Of a stretch of 16,096 nucleotides of DNA, positions 1 through 7,102 are shown piece after piece. The stretch is from an uncultured Marinilabiliaceae bacterium (GTDB lineage: Bacteria > Bacteroidota > Bacteroidia > Bacteroidales > Marinilabiliaceae), in NCBI GenBank assembly GCA_905235955.1, contig CAJONN010000016.1, positions 1 through 16,096 on the forward strand. Direction: 5' to 3'. The notes under the pieces were generated by a model, which saw nothing but the letters and a program-made list of their open reading frames with translations, had not been told where the DNA came from and did not search any database. Every line of letters begins with the position of its first letter. Position 1 is the first letter of the stretch. Position numbers and translations under genes: made by a program.

Positions 1-6
1 TTAACT

Positions 7-69
7 CGCTTCGCTCAAACAGAAAATCGTTTTTAACGCTTCGCTACGATAATTTTCTTTACGCTCCGT
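7..69. repeat. Short CGCTTCGCT direct repeats
   Basis: The 9-mer CGCTTCGCT occurs exactly at 7-15 and 37-45, 30 bases apart. A related CGCTCCGT lies at 62-69. A spacing of 30 keeps the copies in the same reading frame, where the minus strand reads Ser-Glu-Ala each time. Whether this is a dispersed intergenic repeat or part of a gene fragment running off the left edge cannot be decided here. Confidence 0.35.
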
Positions 70-283
70 GACAAAGGCGACAACCGCGAGGTGAAAATCA
101 GGTTCCGTGCTTATTGTTGGAAGCAATTTGGTGGTTATATCCCCCTTCGCCCATTCTTATTTTCTGTGCATTCTCACTTGCGAAACTTGAGTCAATATTT
201 TAATGGGCACTATATAAATGTAAAAATCCGATAGTGCCACAACAAATAGGAAAAACATAGTAACCCATATCCCTATTTTTTAG

Positions 284-291
284 TATTTTTG
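284..291 (+). promoter_or_regulatory. Candidate -7 box for the flippase-GH25 unit
   Basis: TATTTTTG matches the Bacteroidota -7 consensus TAnnTTTG and lies 25 bases before the flippase ATG. No TTTG is visible at the expected upstream spacing, so this is a half-match only. Confidence 0.35.
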
Positions 292-316
292 CCCCAAAAG
301 TAACAGACACAAACAA

Positions 317-1756
317 ATGGCAAATCTCAAATCGTTGCTGAAAGACACAGCTGTTTATGGTCTTAGCAGCATCATTGGACGGTTTCTCAACTATCTTCTC
401 GTACCACTCTACACTCACGTCATTCCAGCCGACGGCGGTGGCTATGGCGTAGTTACCAACATATATGGCTACACAGCTTTCTTCCTCGTATTACTTACCT
501 TTGGCATGGAGACAACATTCTTCCGTTTTGCCAACAAAGACGATGAAAATCCTGACACCGTTTTCGCTACAGCCATGTCAGTAATAACATCGCTTAGCCT
601 CATATTTTTTGCCTTCATCACATTGGGAGCAACGCCTATCTGCAACATCTTAGGCTATAGCAATCATCATGAATATGTGCTCATAATGGCTGCCGTTGTT
701 GCACTCGATGCCATTCAAGCACTGCCATTCAGCTTGTTGCGCTATCAGAAAAAAGCCATTAAGTTTGCCGCCCTCAAAATGCTTTTCATCGTTCTGAACA
801 TATCACTCAATTTGTTCTACTACGTCTATCTGGGGCAAACCGATGTCATCTACATCTTTGTAGCCAACATCATCTGCACCGCAGCCATCACATTCTTCTT
901 TGTACCCGAACTACTTCGCATCAAATGGCACATAAGCACTGCCCTACTCCGTCGTATGCTTAGCTACTCGTGGCCAATATTGCTGCTGGGCTTAGTTGGC
1001 ATACTAAATCAGGCAGCTGACAAAATGATTTACCCACTCGTAAAAGCCGACCAAGCCGAAGCGCAAATAGAGCTGGGCATATACGGTTCATGCTTCAAAA
1101 TAGCTATGATTATGGGTATGATAACACAAGCATTTCGCTACGCCTACGAGCCTTTTGTGTTTGCAGAGAGCAAAGACAAAAACAAAAACGAAACATACGC
1201 CATTGCTATGAAATACTTCATCATATTCACCTATTTGGCATTCTTGTGCGTAGTGGGCTACCTCGACGTGCTGCAATACATTTTGGGTGCCGACTATCGT
1301 GTTGCCATTGGCGTAGTGCCCATTGTGATGGCTGCTGAAATTATGATGGGAATATATTTCAACCTCTCATTTTGGTACAAACTTATAGACAAAACCATCT
1401 ACGGAGCATGGTTCTCATTATGCGGATGCGCTGTGCTACTGCTTGTGCTCATCACACTCATACCCGTCTACGGATATTGGGCTTGTGCATGGGGCGGATT
1501 TGCAGGCTATGGCACTTCGATGCTACTAAGTTATTTTGTCGGACAAAAAAAGAACCCTATCAACTACCCTCTCAAAAGTATTGGCATCTACACAGCACTT
1601 GCCTTAGTACTCTTTGGAGCTATGCAAATATTGCCAAATTCGTGGCCATTGGCAGCCAAACTTACTATCAACACACTACTCATTGCCGTATTTGCCTTAC
1701 GTATAGCTATTTGCGACTTACCAATAAAACGACTTTTGAGCAAGTTTAAGCATTAA
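317..1756 (+). CDS. Polysaccharide/oligosaccharide flippase (Wzx/MATE-like)
   Basis: A 479-residue, strongly hydrophobic protein with roughly 12-14 predicted membrane helices and short polar loops, the usual size and texture of the MOP/PST exporters that flip lipid-linked sugars across the inner membrane. The N-terminal region (about residues 5-36, with GLSSIIGRFLNYLLVPLYT) is typical of the family: a first amphipathic/membrane helix with a conserved Gly-Arg-Phe followed by a Pro-Leu-Tyr-Thr turn. The substrate cannot be read from sequence; O-antigen, capsule or another envelope glycan are all possible. The ATG at 317 fits the conserved N-terminus. The GH25 lysozyme gene follows after 25 bases on the same strand, so the two are probably co-transcribed. 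No glycosyltransferase genes are visible nearby, so it is not inside an obvious polysaccharide cluster within this window. Confidence 0.85.
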   Translation: MANLKSLLKDTAVYGLSSIIGRFLNYLLVPLYTHVIPADGGGYGVVTNIYGYTAFFLVLLTFGMETTFFRFANKDDENPDTVFATAMSVITSLSLIFFAFITLGATPICNILGYSNHHEYVLIMAAVVALDAIQALPFSLLRYQKKAIKFAALKMLFIVLNISLNLFYYVYLGQTDVIYIFVANIICTAAITFFFVPELLRIKWHISTALLRRMLSYSWPILLLGLVGILNQAADKMIYPLVKADQAEAQIELGIYGSCFKIAMIMGMITQAFRYAYEPFVFAESKDKNKNETYAIAMKYFIIFTYLAFLCVVGYLDVLQYILGADYRVAIGVVPIVMAAEIMMGIYFNLSFWYKLIDKTIYGAWFSLCGCAVLLLVLITLIPVYGYWACAWGGFAGYGTSMLLSYFVGQKKNPINYPLKSIGIYTALALVLFGAMQILPNSWPLAAKLTINTLLIAVFALRIAICDLPIKRLLSKFKH

Positions 1757-1781
1757 ACATTCAATACAAGATAGAAAAACA

Positions 1782-2687
1782 ATGCCTCCTAAGTCCCACA
1801 AGAAAAAGACTGCACCATCCAACAACAGCAGAACAAAAACACATTCTAAGGTCAGAACAAAGCAAATAATAGGCAGCGCAGCCATTGCTTTGGGCATTGC
1901 CATCATCTTGTTTTTTGCACTTATTGCCATCGAACCTATTTGGATCAGAAACATACCATACATAGGCAGAGCATTTGCATTTGCTGAAACCATCATAAAA
2001 GGTCCTAAACTACCAACCCACACCGGACTATACGGCATCGATGTATCTAAGCATCAGGGCAATATCAATTGGAACGAAGTGACACTGCGCTACGACATAG
2101 TAAGCCGACGCATAAGCAAGCAAGGCTCGATGCAAACACCACTTACATTTGCCATAGCCAAAGCTACTGAAGGCATCACCACTACCGACCCTATGTTTGA
2201 GCAAAACAAAAAAGGCATTATAGAACGCAAAATAATATTTGGTGCCTATCACTATTTTAGCTATCTGAGTGATGCGAAAAAACAGGCCGAAATATATTTA
2301 CAAACAGCACAATTGACCAAAGGCAACTTGGTACCAATAATAGACATTGAGGAAGATGCAAACTTACTCAAACTACTCAAAAACAATCAGATAACAAAAC
2401 AAAAAATAAAAGACAACCTGCTCCAATGGCTTCGCACTGTAGAGCAAACAACCAATACAAAACCCATAATATACACATCGCCAAACTATAAAGCCGAATA
2501 TTTAGACTCACCAGAATTTGCCTCATATACGCTCTGGATAGCACATTATCAGGTAAAAGAACCCAAGCTAAAAAGTGCAATGTGGCAATTTACCGAACAT
2601 GGCTCGATAAAAGGAATAAACACCTACGTCGACATCAATTTATTTTATGGTTCTGAAGTCGACTTACAAAAACTGCTGATAAAATAA
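1782..2687 (+). CDS. Membrane-anchored GH25 lysozyme-like muramidase
   Basis: A 301-residue protein of glycoside hydrolase family 25, enzymes that cleave the MurNAc-GlcNAc bond of peptidoglycan. Residues 1-28 are basic (Lys/Arg-rich) and are followed by one hydrophobic helix at about 29-50, so it is probably anchored in the inner membrane with the enzyme in the periplasm. The catalytic domain runs from about residue 83 to the C-terminus. It has the GIDVSKHQG opening (Asp87), AKATEG near 126-131, GAYHYF near 154-159, the DIE triad with Asp188 and Glu190 that fits the catalytic acid, IIYTSPNY near 229-236, and the closing MWQF motif near 267-270. All hallmark residues appear intact, so an active enzyme is expected. 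It follows the flippase gene by 25 bases. Roles in envelope remodelling or interbacterial competition are both possible; nothing here decides. Confidence 0.88.
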   Translation: MPPKSHKKKTAPSNNSRTKTHSKVRTKQIIGSAAIALGIAIILFFALIAIEPIWIRNIPYIGRAFAFAETIIKGPKLPTHTGLYGIDVSKHQGNINWNEVTLRYDIVSRRISKQGSMQTPLTFAIAKATEGITTTDPMFEQNKKGIIERKIIFGAYHYFSYLSDAKKQAEIYLQTAQLTKGNLVPIIDIEEDANLLKLLKNNQITKQKIKDNLLQWLRTVEQTTNTKPIIYTSPNYKAEYLDSPEFASYTLWIAHYQVKEPKLKSAMWQFTEHGSIKGINTYVDINLFYGSEVDLQKLLIK

Positions 2688-2703
2688 AGGGAGGGAGGCA
2701 GAA

Positions 2704-3105
2704 TCAGTTCACACCCGTATCAACATCGCCCGTCCAACCAAGCACACCACCTTCGAGCTCATACACCTCATATCCCATATCAACCAAGATGCCAGCAGCT
2801 ATGTGGCTGCGCTTGCCACTATGACAATAAACTGCTATGGGATAATGTGTATCAAACACTTTCCGACACCTATTGTTGAAGTTTTGCTCATTGATATCAA
2901 TATTGACAGCACTAGGAATATGACCTTTGATATATTCACCATCGGTGCGAACATCAAGCACTTGCACATTCTGATTGCGAACTACTATTTTGAAACTTTC
3001 AGCATCAATGCTATGATACTGACCAACTTTGGGCGATTGATATTGACATGCAAACAGTATTGTTGCAAAAACAAAAGAGTAAAATATGGTGCTTATTTTT
3101 TTCAT
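2704..3105 (-). CDS. Rhodanese-domain lipoprotein
   Basis: A 133-residue single-domain rhodanese. Residues 1-19 form a signal peptide ending in the lipobox Leu-Phe-Ala-Cys, so Cys20 should be lipidated. The rhodanese fold starts near residue 31, with LDVRT at 50-54, the GHIPSAVNI element near 61-69, and the active-site loop CHSGKRS beginning at Cys94. The cysteine and the arginine of the loop are intact, so sulfur transfer or handling is plausible, but the physiological substrate is unknown. The periplasm-facing location suggests a role in envelope sulfur or redox chemistry. It converges on the GH25 gene with only 16 bases between the two stop codons and no hairpin there. It has its own consensus promoter (3128-3159), placed after the aldolase terminator, so it is probably monocistronic. 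Confidence 0.88.
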   Translation of the reverse strand: MKKISTIFYSFVFATILFACQYQSPKVGQYHSIDAESFKIVVRNQNVQVLDVRTDGEYIKGHIPSAVNIDINEQNFNNRCRKVFDTHYPIAVYCHSGKRSHIAAGILVDMGYEVYELEGGVLGWTGDVDTGVN

Positions 3106-3127
3106 ATATATTATATAGGAATTATTG

Positions 3128-3159
3128 CAAATATAATATTTGATTTCTGTTTTGTCAAA
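3128..3159 (-). promoter_or_regulatory. Consensus Bacteroidota promoter of the rhodanese gene
   Basis: On the minus strand TTTG (3159-3156) is followed after exactly 20 bases by TATATTTG (3135-3128), a full match to the TTTG/TAnnTTTG pattern of the phylum's primary sigma factor. The -7 box ends 22 bases before the ATG at 3105. It sits downstream of the aldolase terminator, so the rhodanese gene starts its own transcript. Confidence 0.7.
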
Positions 3160-3171
3160 TTATCTAATAAC

Positions 3172-3203
3172 AAAAAAAGAGGTTGCCCACTCAGAGCAAC
3201 CTC
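3172..3203 (-). terminator. Intrinsic terminator of the aldolase gene
   Basis: An 8-bp perfect stem (GAGGTTGC at 3179-3186 with GCAACCTC at 3196-3203) encloses a 9-base loop. Read on the minus strand it is followed by seven T residues (complement of 3172-3178). It lies about 59 bases after the aldolase stop codon. Confidence 0.85.
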
Positions 3204-3261
3204 TCATTCTTATCGCGAATTAAATGCTTATCTAAAGATAAGTAAACTGAGTTGCAACGAA

Positions 3262-4257
3262 TTAGAGTTTGTCGTTGCTACCAAGTACGTTCACAATCTT
3301 GTGGATGTACATCTTCTTCATATTCTCACGAGCAGGTTTGAGATACTGACGTGGATCGAAGTGTGATGGGTTCTCAGCCATATACTTACGTATAGCAGCA
3401 GTCATAGCAAGGCGTGAGTCAGAGTCGATGTTGATTTTGCAAACAGCTGACTTAGAAGCCTCACGGAGTTGCTCTTCAGGAATACCGATAGCAGCTTCGA
3501 GCTTACCACCAAATTGGTTGATAGTCTTAACCTCGTCTTGTGGCACTGATGAAGAACCATGGAGAACGATAGGGAAGCCAGGAAGTTGCTTCTCTATTTC
3601 ATGGAGAACGTCGAATGCCAATGGTGGTGGAACAAGTACGCCATTGACGAGTGTGCACTGCTCAGGAGTGAACTTGTGAGCACCGTGTGATGTACCAATA
3701 GAGATAGCGAGTGAATCGCAACCTGTACGAGTAGCAAAGTCAACTACCTCTTCTGGCTTAGTGTAGTGTGATTCAGCAGCTGAAACTTCGTCTTCAACAC
3801 CAGCAAGTACGCCAAGCTCAGCTTCAACAGTAACGTCAAATTTGTGAGCATATTCAACTACTTTGCGTGTGAGGGCGATATTATCTTCGTATGGAAGCGA
3901 AGAACCGTCGATCATAACAGATGAGAAACCATTGTCGATGCAGTCTTTGCAAAGCTCGAAAGTATCGCCATGGTCGAGGTGAAGAACGATTTGTGGGTTA
4001 GTGCTGCCAAGTTCTTTTGCATATTCTACTGCACCTTTAGCAAGGTTGCGGAGGATAGTGCCGTTGGCATAGTTGCGAGCACCTTTAGAAACCTGCATAA
4101 TAACAGGTGATTTTGTCTCAACTGCAGCCATCACGATAGCTTGCATTTGCTCGAGTGTGTTGAAGTTGAAGGCTGGAATTGCGTAGCCACCCTTTACTGC
4201 TTTGGCAAACATCTCACGAGTGTTTACCAGACCGAGGTCTTTGTAGCTTGTTGCCAT
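3262..4257 (-). CDS. fba: Class II fructose-bisphosphate aldolase
   Basis: A 331-residue cytosolic, zinc-dependent aldolase that interconverts fructose 1,6-bisphosphate with dihydroxyacetone phosphate and glyceraldehyde 3-phosphate in glycolysis and gluconeogenesis. The HLDHGD motif (Asp95 as likely proton donor, His96 as zinc ligand) is followed by VMIDGSSLPYEDN (115-126), VEAELG (144-149), GTSHGAHKF (188-196, His191 a likely zinc ligand) and LHGSSS (232-237, His233 a likely zinc ligand, with the serines binding phosphate). The length and the C-terminal DPRQYLKPA segment fit the roughly 330-residue aldolases common in Bacteroidota. The ATG at 4257 gives the expected N-terminus. Flanked by a promoter upstream and a strong terminator downstream, it appears monocistronic. 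The homologous tagatose-bisphosphate aldolases are an alternative, but the length and motif set favour Fba. Confidence 0.93.
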   Translation of the reverse strand: MATSYKDLGLVNTREMFAKAVKGGYAIPAFNFNTLEQMQAIVMAAVETKSPVIMQVSKGARNYANGTILRNLAKGAVEYAKELGSTNPQIVLHLDHGDTFELCKDCIDNGFSSVMIDGSSLPYEDNIALTRKVVEYAHKFDVTVEAELGVLAGVEDEVSAAESHYTKPEEVVDFATRTGCDSLAISIGTSHGAHKFTPEQCTLVNGVLVPPPLAFDVLHEIEKQLPGFPIVLHGSSSVPQDEVKTINQFGGKLEAAIGIPEEQLREASKSAVCKINIDSDSRLAMTAAIRKYMAENPSHFDPRQYLKPARENMKKMYIHKIVNVLGSNDKL

Positions 4258-4310
4258 TTTTTTGTTTTTTATTAATTTGTGTTATTTTGTTTTTTTGAAT
4301 TATCCAGCCC

Positions 4311-4342
4311 CAAAGGTAATTATTTTAGCGAAAAATATAAAA
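4311..4342 (-). promoter_or_regulatory. Candidate promoter of the aldolase gene
   Basis: On the minus strand TACCTTTG (4318-4311) is a full -7 match. TTTT at 4342-4339 stands in for the TTTG element with a 20-base spacer, one mismatch to consensus. The -7 box lies 53 bases before the ATG. Confidence 0.55.
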
Positions 4343-4480
4343 CGCTTATATATTTTTTGTCAATACTATCCAAAATATTTCTATACTTGGCAACAGAAAA
4401 TAGCATTTTTCCAATAACAAAAAACAAATCAAAATGACAAAAAAAAAGAACTGAGAGAACTAAAAAAGGTATGCAAAGAT

Positions 4481-4507
4481 ATAGGGCGCAAAAGGCTCTA
4501 TTTTTTT
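4481..4507 (+). terminator. Orphan plus-strand hairpin with T tract
   Basis: ATAGGGC (4481-4487) can pair with GCTCTAT (4495-4501) with one G-U pair around a 7-base loop, followed by a T run to 4507. It reads as a terminator only on the plus strand, where no gene is annotated upstream. The pairing is weak and AT-rich at its base, so it could be chance. Confidence 0.3.
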
Positions 4508-4515
4508 GCACAACC

Positions 4516-4788
4516 TTAAATATTATCGTGATTATACAAAGTATAATTACCTAAAATCTGTTCAGGATGAATAACTTCTGTGCAACAATCCCAAGTAATT
4601 CCACCGCCTATCAGATACCAATTTTTACGTTCTTTTGTAGGTATTTTCTTTACAGAAGGGAAGGCTGAAATTGGCATAATGATAATACGTCCGTCATAAA
4701 AAACTACTTGCATCTTACCTCTCATAGGAAAACTTACATCTTTTATACGTGGCGTAATATTCCAATATCCGTCAATTTGGTTTTTCAT
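4516..4788 (-). CDS. DUF2442 family small protein
   Basis: A 90-residue protein matching the pattern of DUF2442: a beta-rich start, the YDGRIIIMPISAFPSV segment at 31-46 (the family's D-G-R, P-I/L and F-P positions), then TKERKNWYLIGGGITWD (51-67), equivalent to the family's conserved E-R..W.l.g.G..i.W block. The function is not established; family members are often found beside DUF4160 genes, a pairing sometimes suggested to be toxin-antitoxin-like. Here its ATG (4788-4786) shares one base with the TAA of the DUF4160 gene (TAATG), so translation is probably coupled. It ends the minus-strand run that includes smpB. No signal peptide or membrane helix is visible, so it should be cytosolic. Confidence 0.72.
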   Translation of the reverse strand: MKNQIDGYWNITPRIKDVSFPMRGKMQVVFYDGRIIIMPISAFPSVKKIPTKERKNWYLIGGGITWDCCTEVIHPEQILGNYTLYNHDNI

Positions 4789-5078
4789 TATTTTTTGATT
4801 TTTATCATTTTTACCTTATCACCATTTTTAAATGCTTGCCATTGTTTAAGCAATTCAGTTCTATACAAAACTACAATTTCCAAAACATTTTTTATTTGAG
4901 CATCAGTAAGCGAACCTTTATCAGCTATGCTAATTGTTGGCTCTAACCATATTTTTGCAAGTTTTGCAGTACCTTTTTTACCAATATGTACATGCGCACG
5001 ATTTTCATTAGTATCAGTACCCCAAAACAAAAATGTCCAAACAATCTTTGCAGTTATATACAATAAAACTTTTGGCAT
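4788..5078 (-). CDS. DUF4160 family small protein
   Basis: A 96-residue protein with the DUF4160 layout: a short beta N-terminus, an aromatic Phe-Leu-Phe-Trp stretch near 16-19, ENRAHVHIGKKGTAK (25-39) containing the family's His-Val-His, a WLEPTISIADKG block (44-55), and a C-terminal helix ending in LLKQWQAFKNGDKVK. The His-x-His could bind a metal, but no enzymatic activity is established for the family. It lies 46 bases downstream of the smpB stop and overlaps the DUF2442 start by one base. I saw no promoter directly in front, so it may be read from the smpB transcript. A toxin-antitoxin role is an inference from the gene pairing only. Confidence 0.72.
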   Translation of the reverse strand: MPKVLLYITAKIVWTFLFWGTDTNENRAHVHIGKKGTAKLAKIWLEPTISIADKGSLTDAQIKNVLEIVVLYRTELLKQWQAFKNGDKVKMIKIKK

Positions 5079-5124
5079 AAAGTTCTGAATAGCAATGTAA
5101 TAATACCAACTTCAGATTCCTATT

Positions 5125-5580
5125 TCAAAAATGCTTTGTCACTCTGTCGAGTTCTCGCTTCGAATCTTTCTCTTTCAGTGTTTCACGTTTGTCATATTCT
5201 TTTTTACCTCGAGCCAAATATATCTCAAGTTTGGCAAGTCCGCGCTCATTGATAAATAGGCGCAACGGCACTATTGTAAGTCCGCTCTCTTTGGTTTTGC
5301 GCTCAAGTTTGACAAGTTCTTTTTTCTGCAATAGTAGCTTGCGTTCACGCTCTGGTATGTGGTTGTTGAATGTACCATAAAAATACTCTGATATCTTCAT
5401 ACCTTTTACCCACAATTCACCTTTGTTGAAAAAGCAATATGAGTCTACAAGGCTAGCGTGTCCACCTCGTATCGATTTTATTTCGGTTCCAAATAGTTGG
5501 ATTCCTGCAATATATTTATCAAGCAGTTCGTAGTCAAACGCAGCTCTTTTGTTTTTGATATTTATCTGTTGCTGTGTCAT
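5125..5580 (-). CDS. smpB: SsrA-binding protein SmpB
   Basis: A 151-residue SmpB, the partner of tmRNA that carries it into stalled ribosomes for trans-translation. The N-terminal [20 protein letters not shown] segment (10-29), GTEIKSIR (32-39), the PERERKLLL stretch near 76-84, and [21 protein letters not shown] (99-119) are the standard OB-fold blocks. The basic C-terminal tail, with [14 protein letters not shown] near 126-139, is the segment that reaches the decoding centre. The length matches the family (about 150-160). No tmRNA gene is visible in the window. The cyclase-HD gene ends 40 bases upstream and DUF4160 starts 46 bases downstream, all on the same strand with no terminator between, so a common transcript is likely. 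Confidence 0.95.
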   Translation of the reverse strand: MTQQQINIKNKRAAFDYELLDKYIAGIQLFGTEIKSIRGGHASLVDSYCFFNKGELWVKGMKISEYFYGTFNNHIPERERKLLLQKKELVKLERKTKESGLTIVPLRLFINERGLAKLEIYLARGKKEYDKRETLKEKDSKRELDRVTKHF

Positions 5581-5620
5581 AATTCATGCAAACATTCATC
5601 AACTACCTATATGTATATTT

Positions 5621-7015
5621 TCAGCATTCTACCTTTTTATGCCCCAATAGCTCGTGCAAACGTTCTATCTGACTTTGCTTGTTCACCTCACGCAATGTGC
5701 GTGCAGTGCTGGTATAGTACTGATGTGCTGAAATAAATTTTATCTGATTTTCATTCCACTGATCCATTGTCATCTGTATGCCACGGTCGAGCAGTTCCTG
5801 ATAGAGCATATTCGACACTGGCACAAAGTCTGTGCGCCCCAAATAGTCAAGGTCGCTATCTTGTATGATGGCTTCGAGTATGTCTGATGGCGTGTGTGGC
5901 AGTTTGGTTGCCATTATTATTCGCTTTATCTTGTCTATTTTTTCTTGCGGATAATTGAATTTTGGCAATATCTCTTGAGCAAAGTTACAACTTTCTTCTT
6001 CATGACCTGCGTAGGTAACTATGTGCCCTGAGTCATGAAATAAACCTGCAACTTTGAGTAGCATTATGTCAGCCTCTGCCAATCCTTCAGCCCACCCTAT
6101 TAGCTCTACCTCAGTAGTTACGTCGATGGTATGCTTTACACTATGATAATGCAAATATTTGGGCAGTTTTTCTTCGAGCATATCGAGCATATACTCTTGA
6201 ATATCCATAAATTGCAAGCGCGAATATGCCAAGTCGAAGGTTGCATTGGTAAGATATTGTCCGTCTTCGTTGCGCAACGATGGCACTATGTCTATTAGGT
6301 CATACACGTCCATTGTTCCGCTATATTTTACAGGTATTTTACCATTCTGATTTACCTCAAAAAACTCTTTTATTAGTTCGTTGGTCATCAACGAAACTGA
6401 CACATGCCCTACTGCCGAGGCTTGTCCAAGACGCGTAGCTATCAGCACGTTGTTGCCTGAGAGTGTATATGGCGTTGTTTTGCCGGGCATAAACCTGCCC
6501 AATACCGGACCTGTATGAATGCCTATGCCTACTGACCATATCGAGTCTGTTTCCTCTTTGTGTTTATTTACACAGTTGGCTATTTCAAAGGCTGCCAATG
6601 TTGCATCTATCGGATTGGTTTTATTTTGTGTAACGATGCCACCTGCAAGCATCACATTGTCGCCCACTGTAGGTATTTTTATCAAACCATATTTCTGAGC
6701 TATATCGCTGATAGTGAATAGTATTTCGTCCAAACTATCCATCTGTTTCTGCGCATCTTGACGTATGGTGAGTTCATCAAAACCATGAATTGCGACATAG
6801 AGCACTGACACCATATTGTAGCGTTTGACTCCTTTTTGGGCTTTGCGCAATTCGTCTTCCAAGCCAAACTCTTTGAGCAGTCGCTGATACTGCTCGCCAT
6901 AATTGCTTTGGCCCTCATATTGGCTTAAGAGAAGTTGTAACGCATCACCTAATTTTTCACTACGACGTCCTAACTCTCTAAGTTGGTTTAGTACATTTTC
7001 ATTTATTGCTGCCAT
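5621..7015 (-). CDS. Degenerate class III cyclase domain fused to HD phosphohydrolase
   Basis: A 464-residue protein without signal peptide or membrane helix, so cytosolic. Residues 1-65 look helical and may form a coiled coil. Residues 66-245 follow the class III nucleotide cyclase fold: VSVLYVAIHGF (69-79), PTVGDNVML (115-123), GIGIHTGPV (163-171) and YTLSGNNVLIATRL (183-196). Several catalytic positions are changed. The first metal Asp is Ala75, the purine-selecting Lys/Glu is Pro115, and the transition-state Asn is Leu191. Asp119 and Arg195 are kept. Residues about 285-445 form an HD domain with YHSVKHT (290-296), FHDSGH (326-331) and an Asp-rich DSDLD (386-390), consistent with a metal-dependent phosphohydrolase. 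I infer a non-catalytic, possibly nucleotide-sensing N-terminus controlling a hydrolase. It is probably co-transcribed with smpB, and a near-consensus promoter lies just upstream. Confidence 0.82.
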   Translation of the reverse strand: MAAINENVLNQLRELGRRSEKLGDALQLLLSQYEGQSNYGEQYQRLLKEFGLEDELRKAQKGVKRYNMVSVLYVAIHGFDELTIRQDAQKQMDSLDEILFTISDIAQKYGLIKIPTVGDNVMLAGGIVTQNKTNPIDATLAAFEIANCVNKHKEETDSIWSVGIGIHTGPVLGRFMPGKTTPYTLSGNNVLIATRLGQASAVGHVSVSLMTNELIKEFFEVNQNGKIPVKYSGTMDVYDLIDIVPSLRNEDGQYLTNATFDLAYSRLQFMDIQEYMLDMLEEKLPKYLHYHSVKHTIDVTTEVELIGWAEGLAEADIMLLKVAGLFHDSGHIVTYAGHEEESCNFAQEILPKFNYPQEKIDKIKRIIMATKLPHTPSDILEAIIQDSDLDYLGRTDFVPVSNMLYQELLDRGIQMTMDQWNENQIKFISAHQYYTSTARTLREVNKQSQIERLHELLGHKKVEC

Positions 7016-7044
7016 ACGTTATTTTTCCAGTCGTGAAACAAATC

Positions 7045-7076
7045 GAAAGGTATTTATTTTATTCGGCAAAAACAAA
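7045..7076 (-). promoter_or_regulatory. Candidate promoter of the cyclase-HD/smpB unit
   Basis: On the minus strand TTTG (7076-7073), a 20-base spacer and TACCTTTC (7052-7045) give one mismatch to the TTTG/TAnnTTTG consensus. The -7 box is 29 bases before the ATG at 7015, in the gap after the 683-residue gene. Confidence 0.5.
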
Positions 7077-7102
7077 TTTTAACTAAATTTTCTATTCAGA
7101 TA

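Larger units (their letters stand above)
1..316. other. Left-edge region without a convincing gene
   Basis: This stretch holds no open frame with a credible start. A plus-strand frame without a Met runs from about 37 to 231 and a minus-strand frame without a Met runs from about 159 to a TAA at 1-3; neither resembles a family I recognise. Bases 61-120 are about 53% G+C, visibly higher than the AT-rich intergenic DNA elsewhere in the window. The last 60 bases are AT-rich and look like the leader of the flippase gene. It could be the end of a decayed gene, a dispersed repeat, or an untranslated leader. Confidence 0.5.

Noticed and set aside
37..231. Plus-strand open frame without start codon at the left edge
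   Set aside because: It has a stop just upstream, no usable Met, and no family I recognise; kept only as part of the left-edge description.
200..418. Minus-strand open frame of 72 codons across the flippase start
   Set aside because: It overlaps the conserved flippase N-terminus and promoter region, and its product has no recognisable features.
2803..3366. Plus-strand open frame of 187 codons across the rhodanese gene and aldolase end
   Set aside because: It runs through two real minus-strand genes, a terminator and a promoter, and shows no domain.
4320..4511. Minus-strand 63-codon open frame upstream of the aldolase gene
   Set aside because: Its product is an AT-driven mix of Phe, Ile and Leu, and it covers the aldolase promoter and the orphan hairpin.
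5621..7015. Calling the cyclase-HD gene an adenylate cyclase
   Set aside because: The first metal Asp, the base-selecting residue and the transition-state Asn are all replaced, so cyclase activity should not be assumed.
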